From: Oxalobacter sp.
GTDB taxonomy: Bacteria > Pseudomonadota > Gammaproteobacteria > Burkholderiales > Burkholderiaceae_D
DNA length: 11,449 bases
Assembly (NCBI GenBank): GCA_012512465.1
Contig: JAAZED010000437.1
Location: 1 to 11,449 of the forward strand
Reading direction: 5' to 3'
The first letter of the stretch is position 1; every line of letters starts with the position of its first letter. The notes below the pieces were generated by a model. That model did no database searches. It was not told where the DNA came from and worked only from the letters and a program-made list of their open reading frames with translations. Shown in pieces: positions 7,775-11,449 of this stretch. The position numbers and the translations under genes are program-made.

Positions 7775-8662
7775 TCATTTCTTCTCCCGCACGGCGGTCT
7801 CACCCCAGTACAGCTTGTTGCGCAGGGTGTCGTAGTAACTCCACCCCTGTGGATGGAGAAAAGTAATGGTGTTGGATGAACGTTTGACAACAATCCGGTC
7901 TCCCAGTCGCAGGCTGGCAAAAGACTGGGAGTCATAATTCACGCTGGGCTGGTTTGCCTCAATCAGCTCAATAACAATTTCACTGGTATCCGGCACAATG
8001 ATCGGCCGGTTTGAAAGCGAATGCGGCGCGATGGAAACAATGGCAATACCGCCCAGATTCGGATGCATCATCGGGCCGCCTGCTGACAGCGAATAAGCAG
8101 TTGATCCGGTTGGCGTGGACATGATCAGGCCGTCCGAGCGCTGCTGGTACATGAAGTGGCCATCCACCTCCACCTTGAGATCAATCATGCCTGATCCGCC
8201 GCCCCGGCAGATCACGATATCATTAAAGGCCGTCGCCTGATAAATGGCTTCACCCTCCCGGATAATCGCCCCTTCAATCAAAAAGCGTGTCTCCGAGACA
8301 TATTTACCCTGCAGCATCTGTTCCAGTACCGGCAGCATCTGCTCCAGCGGAATATCCGTCATAAACCCCAGACGACCATGATTGATACCCATCAACGGCA
8401 CCGTATAAGGAGAAAGCTGGCGGGCAATGCCGAGCATGGTGCCGTCTCCCCCGATCACAATGGCAGCAGCAGCCCGTGTACCGATATCTTCAATATTCAT
8501 CGGTGTGACATTATCAAAGGGGATATTCATTGCCGTTTGTGATTCATACACCACAATGTAGCCGGCCTGCTCAAGGAAATCTGCGATTTTTTTCATCGAA
8601 TCCAGAATGCTTTCCGTATAGGACCTGGAGACGAGAGCAAAAATTTTCTTTTTTTCAGACAT
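7775..8662 (-). CDS. nadK: NAD kinase
   Basis: This enzyme phosphorylates NAD to NADP at the 2'-hydroxyl of the adenosine ribose with ATP, the sole route to NADP in most bacteria. The 295-residue product matches the family. The catalytic GGDGTML motif is at residues 71-77 with Asp73 as the essential acid. GINHGRLGF follows at 92-100. NDIV (147-150) and the conserved stretch around STPTGSTAYSLSAGGP (182-197) bind NAD. The start is ATG at 8662-8660; the sequence before it is A/T-rich with no clear Shine-Dalgarno, so translation may be modest. It is the first gene of a probable nadK-recN unit, divergent from the HAD gene across 132 bases. Confidence 0.97.
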   Translation of the reverse strand: MSEKKKIFALVSRSYTESILDSMKKIADFLEQAGYIVVYESQTAMNIPFDNVTPMNIEDIGTRAAAAIVIGGDGTMLGIARQLSPYTVPLMGINHGRLGFMTDIPLEQMLPVLEQMLQGKYVSETRFLIEGAIIREGEAIYQATAFNDIVICRGGGSGMIDLKVEVDGHFMYQQRSDGLIMSTPTGSTAYSLSAGGPMMHPNLGGIAIVSIAPHSLSNRPIIVPDTSEIVIELIEANQPSVNYDSQSFASLRLGDRIVVKRSSNTITFLHPQGWSYYDTLRNKLYWGETAVREKK

Positions 8663-8721
8663 TTTTAAAAATAGTTTGCGGTTTGCCCAGTTTTCAGATT
8701 ACACCAAAACACCGGTTTTTC

Positions 8722-8748
8722 CCCTGTTATTTGAGGAATAAATCAGGG
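8722..8748. repeat. Imperfect palindrome in the nadK/HAD divergent intergenic region
   Basis: CCCTGTTATT (8722-8731) can pair with AATAA plus CAGGG (8737-8741 and 8744-8748) around a 5-base centre, giving 10 pairs with a 2-base bulge. It lies between divergent starts with no T tract on either side, so an operator site or a chance structure is more likely than a terminator. I do not recognise a regulator for it. Confidence 0.3.
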
Positions 8749-8794
8749 CCGTGTTTCAAAATCAGCATAAACCGGGATAAATGCGTAAAATAAG

Positions 8795-9562
8795 ATGGCG
8801 ACACCTACTGCACCCCCATACGATCCCGTTTTTTGTGATCTTTGTCAACGGCTCAACCATCTGATGAAAAGCACCATCAAAGCAGTTCTCTTTGACCTGG
8901 ACGATACGCTTTGGGCCATTGACCCGGTGATTGCCCGGGCAGAACAGGTTCTGTTTGAGTGGCTCAAACGCCATACCCCTGCGGTGGCCAGTGACAGCTT
9001 TATTGAAACTTTTCGCACCCGGCAAAAACGCCTGATTGAACAGCATCCCCGATACGGATATGCGCTGTGGGAACTGCGTCATGCCTGTCTCATGGAAGCT
9101 TTTGAAGAAGCCGGAATCAAAAGCACAGCGGCAGACGACGCCATGCAGGTTTTCAGCAGGGCGCGCAATGATGTCCATCTGTACGATGATGTGATTCCGG
9201 CCCTGGCCAGCCTCGGCCACCGGTATATGATCGGCTCCATTTCCAATGGCGCGGCAGATCTGGAACATATCGGGATCGCTCACCACTTTCGCATTTCCCT
9301 TGTTGCCTCGGCATTTGGCCGCCCAAAACCGGAGCCTGCTATTTTTCATGCCGCCTGTGACGCGCTGGAAATCCATCCCGGCCAAGCGGTATATGTGGGA
9401 GATGATGCGGAAAATGACGTCGCCGGCGCCATGCGTGCCGGCATGAAAACCGCCTGGATGAAGCGGCCGGATCTCGTACCGAAAAAAGCCCTGCCGGAAA
9501 ATGTCAGGCCGGATATCATTGTGCATTCCCTGGGCGACCTCGAAAAACTGCTCATGCCATAA
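8795..9562 (+). CDS. HAD superfamily (subfamily IA) hydrolase, probable phosphatase
   Basis: This is a haloacid dehalogenase-fold hydrolase, most likely a small-molecule phosphatase; the substrate cannot be read from sequence. All four HAD motifs are present in 255 residues: motif I FDLDDTLW with nucleophile Asp34 and acid/base Asp36, motif II in GSISNG (Ser150), motif III Lys178 in GRPKPE, and motif IV GDDAEND (203-208) for magnesium. The roughly 100 mostly helical residues between motifs I and II form a C1 cap, as in phosphoglycolate phosphatase or YjjG-like nucleotidases. The start is uncertain: the ATG at 8795 gives a 23-residue extension of unclear value, and the ATG at 8864 (MKSTIKAVLFDLDD) gives a more typical N terminus. 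Neither has a strong Shine-Dalgarno. It ends 48 bases before hrcA. Confidence 0.88.
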   Translation: MATPTAPPYDPVFCDLCQRLNHLMKSTIKAVLFDLDDTLWAIDPVIARAEQVLFEWLKRHTPAVASDSFIETFRTRQKRLIEQHPRYGYALWELRHACLMEAFEEAGIKSTAADDAMQVFSRARNDVHLYDDVIPALASLGHRYMIGSISNGAADLEHIGIAHHFRISLVASAFGRPKPEPAIFHAACDALEIHPGQAVYVGDDAENDVAGAMRAGMKTAWMKRPDLVPKKALPENVRPDIIVHSLGDLEKLLMP

Positions 9563-9575
9563 TAGCGGCTGACTA

Positions 9576-9604
9576 TTGAATCAGGCCATAACCTTACATA
9601 CAAT
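9576..9604 (+). promoter_or_regulatory. Sigma-70 promoter of hrcA, probably giving a leaderless mRNA
   Basis: TTGAAT (9576-9581), a 17-base spacer and TACAAT (9599-9604) make a good housekeeping promoter. Only six bases separate the -10 from the hrcA ATG, so the predicted +1 falls on or beside the A of the start codon. No Shine-Dalgarno precedes the ATG, which fits leaderless translation. No CIRCE inverted repeat is present here. Confidence 0.6.
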
Positions 9605-9610
9605 ACCCCG

Positions 9611-10660
9611 ATGCAACTTGAACCACGCGCAAAAATCCTGCTGAAAACACTGATAGAGCGATATATCGCCGAAGGTCAGCCGGTTGGTTCACGTGCGTTG
9701 TCCAAGCTCTCCAGCCTGGAGCTTTCTCCTGCCACCATTCGCAATATCATGGCGGATCTGGAAGACATGGGATTTATTGCCAGCCCGCATACGTCAGCCG
9801 GCCGGATTCCCACACCGAAAGGATTCCGTATTTTTGTTGACACCCTGCTGACCGTCCAGCCCATCAGCGAGAAATCGGTTAAATCCAATATCCAGCACAG
9901 CCTGCAGATCGGCCAACCGCAGAAAATCATTGCCAATGCTGCCCAGATGCTTTCCTCGCTGTCCCAGTTTGCCGGGGTTGTACTGGCTCCCCGCCACGAA
10001 CAGGCTTTCAGGCAGATTGAATTTCTGCGCCTTTCGGAAAAACGCATTCTGCTGGTTATCGTTTCCCCTTCCGGGGATGTCCAGAACCGGCTGTTACTGA
10101 CTGAGACAGATTACACGCCCTCACAACTGGTTGAAGCCGCCAATTACATCAACCGGAATTTCAGCGGGCTGCAGCTCGATGACATCCGTATGCGACTGCA
10201 TGCCGAACTGCAGCAATTGCACAAGGACCTGTCTAAACTCATGGCTGCGGCCATCGAAGCCAGCAATGAAGCGCTAACCGACGACAGTGAACATGTTGTC
10301 ATTTCAGGCGAAAAAAACCTGCTTGGCGTATCTGATCTCACCTATGACATTTCATCGCTCAGGCGGCTTTTCGATATGTTTGAGCAAAAAACCGAGTTGA
10401 TGAAGCTGCTGGATGTTTCCAGCAAGGCAACGGGTGTCCAGATCTACATCGGGGGGGATTCCCAACTGGTCCCCATGGATGACATGAGCGTGGTCACCGC
10501 GCCTTATCAGGTCAATGGCAATATTGTCGGCACCCTGGGCGTCATCGGCCCGACACGGATGGAATACCATCGGGTTATCCCGATTGTGGATATTACGGCA
10601 CGCCTCTTATCCAGCGCACTCAGTCATCCGGAACACGGTATCAAAAACGATACCGATTGA
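9611..10660 (+). CDS. hrcA: Heat-inducible transcription repressor HrcA
   Basis: HrcA represses class I heat-shock genes, binding the CIRCE operator (TTAGCACTC-N9-GAGTGCTAA) with GroEL-assisted folding; heat titrates GroEL and relieves repression. The product is 349 residues, normal for the family. Residues 1-75 form the winged helix-turn-helix, with conserved blocks [29 protein letters not shown] and [18 protein letters not shown]-like effector region (about 120-330) includes [18 protein letters not shown] and the C-terminal [19 protein letters not shown]. The ATG at 9611 matches homologue starts; it lacks a Shine-Dalgarno and follows a promoter by six bases. Its last 20 bases overlap the end of convergent pyrF. 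In betaproteobacteria HrcA usually controls groESL while sigma-32 drives dnaK, which fits what is seen here. Confidence 0.97.
   Translation: MQLEPRAKILLKTLIERYIAEGQPVGSRALSKLSSLELSPATIRNIMADLEDMGFIASPHTSAGRIPTPKGFRIFVDTLLTVQPISEKSVKSNIQHSLQIGQPQKIIANAAQMLSSLSQFAGVVLAPRHEQAFRQIEFLRLSEKRILLVIVSPSGDVQNRLLLTETDYTPSQLVEAANYINRNFSGLQLDDIRMRLHAELQQLHKDLSKLMAAAIEASNEALTDDSEHVVISGEKNLLGVSDLTYDISSLRRLFDMFEQKTELMKLLDVSSKATGVQIYIGGDSQLVPMDDMSVVTAPYQVNGNIVGTLGVIGPTRMEYHRVIPIVDITARLLSSALSHPEHGIKNDTD
10636..10655. other. Hairpin inside the hrcA/pyrF 3' overlap
   Basis: CGGTATC (10636-10642) and GATACCG (10649-10655) form a perfect 7-bp stem with a 6-base loop. The stem covers the final codons of hrcA on the plus strand and the final codons and stop of pyrF on the minus strand. 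A run of six T residues follows on the plus strand about 18 bases later, too far for a canonical terminator. It may still help end or protect the 3' ends of both convergent transcripts. Confidence 0.5.
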
Positions 10661-11449
10661 TCTCGTCCCGTGTTTTTTCGGCCACTTTGCGGGATGCCCT
10701 GGCAAATACTTCATTTTCTGCAATACCGGCATACAGGATGGCACGGGATGAGTTGATCATCATGCCTTTGCCATCCGGGGTTTTGCCTGCGGCAACCGTC
10801 GCCTGGATATCACCGCCCTGCGCGCCGATGCCGGGCACCAGAAGCGGCATGTCACCAATGATTTCCCTGACAGCGGCCAGTTCCTGCGGGAAGGTTGCGC
10901 CGACCACCAGGGCACACTGGCCATTGGTATTCCATTTTTCGGCAACCAGGCGCGCCACATGCTGGTACAGCGGCACCTGGCGGCCCGCTTCATCAACGGG
11001 CAAAAACTGAAGATCCGAGCCCCCCGGATTGGAGGTGCGGCACAGGACAATGGCCCCTTTTTCCCTGTACTGAAGATAGGGCTCAACCGAATCAAATCCC
11101 ATGTAGGGGGAAAGGGTAACGGCATCGGCCTGATAACGCTCAAAGACTTCGCGAGCATACTGCTCGGCGGTGGCACCGATATCCCCGCGCTTGGCATCAA
11201 GAATCAGGGGAATATGCGGGTATTTTTCGCGGATGTATCCGCACACTGCCTCAAGCTGATCTTCTGCCCTTTCCGCATGAAAGTAGGCAATCTGCGGCTT
11301 GAAGGCACAGACAACATCCGCCGTTTCATCAATGATGGCCCTGCAGAAGGCAAAGATGGCATCCGGTTTTTTCTGGAGATAAGCGGGAAAACGCTTGGTG
11401 TCCGGGTCAAGCCCGACACAGAGAAGCGAATGGTTGGCTTCCCACGCAG
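10641..11449 (-). CDS. pyrF: Orotidine 5'-phosphate decarboxylase, class II (5' end outside window)
   Basis: PyrF converts OMP to UMP, the last step of de novo pyrimidine synthesis, as a cytosolic TIM barrel. The minus-strand frame is open from the right edge to TGA at 10643-10641, giving 268 visible residues. The visible N terminus reads [16 protein letters not shown], the class II beta-1 motif, so only about 10 residues are missing. [10 protein letters not shown] follows, then the catalytic [16 protein letters not shown] near visible residues 83-98, with the Lys/Asp charge network. Further on are LSPYMGFDS and the phosphate-binding region around [12 protein letters not shown]. An internal ATG at 11246 would drop the first barrel strands and is not the start. 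The gene converges on hrcA and overlaps it by 20 bases. Confidence 0.96.
   Translation of the reverse strand, partial: AWEANHSLLCVGLDPDTKRFPAYLQKKPDAIFAFCRAIIDETADVVCAFKPQIAYFHAERAEDQLEAVCGYIREKYPHIPLILDAKRGDIGATAEQYAREVFERYQADAVTLSPYMGFDSVEPYLQYREKGAIVLCRTSNPGGSDLQFLPVDEAGRQVPLYQHVARLVAEKWNTNGQCALVVGATFPQELAAVREIIGDMPLLVPGIGAQGGDIQATVAAGKTPDGKGMMINSSRAILYAGIAENEVFARASRKVAEKTRDEINRYRF

Noticed and set aside
8762..9526. A 254-codon minus-strand frame opposite the HAD gene
   Set aside because: The plus-strand frame has all four HAD motifs in order. The opposite frame has no recognisable features and is explained by codon bias.

Overview
The window looks like an ordinary chromosomal housekeeping segment of a betaproteobacterium. 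The evidence is the neighbourhood bioC-comF-trmL followed by dnaJ-dnaK-grpE, recN, nadK and hrcA, together with the protein texture. This order is typical of Burkholderiales. Moderate base composition rather than high GC makes an Oxalobacteraceae member such as Oxalobacter plausible, but that assignment is inference. Eleven protein genes fill nearly the whole window. I see no mobile element, CRISPR array, tRNA or rRNA, and no gap over 300 bases lacks a gene.

Layout. On the left, a bioC-type methyltransferase (minus, cut by the window edge) is divergent from a plus-strand pair, comF and trmL. trmL converges on dnaJ, and a perfect 11-bp palindrome between them serves as the dnaJ terminator. Reading leftward on the minus strand, the central block runs nadK, recN, grpE, dnaK, dnaJ. 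To the right, on the plus strand, are a HAD-family phosphatase and the heat-shock repressor gene hrcA. hrcA overlaps the end of a convergent pyrF, which runs off the right edge.

Function and regulation. DnaK, DnaJ and GrpE are the Hsp70 chaperone, its J-protein and its nucleotide exchange factor. Both grpE and dnaK have near-consensus sigma-32 heat-shock promoters with the same 13-bp spacer. The dnaK promoter begins one base after the grpE stop codon. hrcA encodes the CIRCE-binding repressor, but I find no CIRCE element here, so its targets (probably groESL) lie elsewhere. The hrcA promoter is placed so that transcription should begin at the start codon, which suggests a leaderless mRNA. The dnaK-dnaJ gap contains a long hairpin and smaller ones that could set the DnaK:DnaJ ratio.

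I found no undescribed multi-gene system. The points worth a second look are regulatory: paired heat-shock promoters, a possible leaderless hrcA, a hairpin inside the hrcA/pyrF overlap, and the structured dnaK-dnaJ spacer. Several starts differ from the longest open frame (grpE GTG at 5949, dnaK ATG at 5252, recN ATG at 7714, trmL ATG at 1438), and the reasons are given in each entry.
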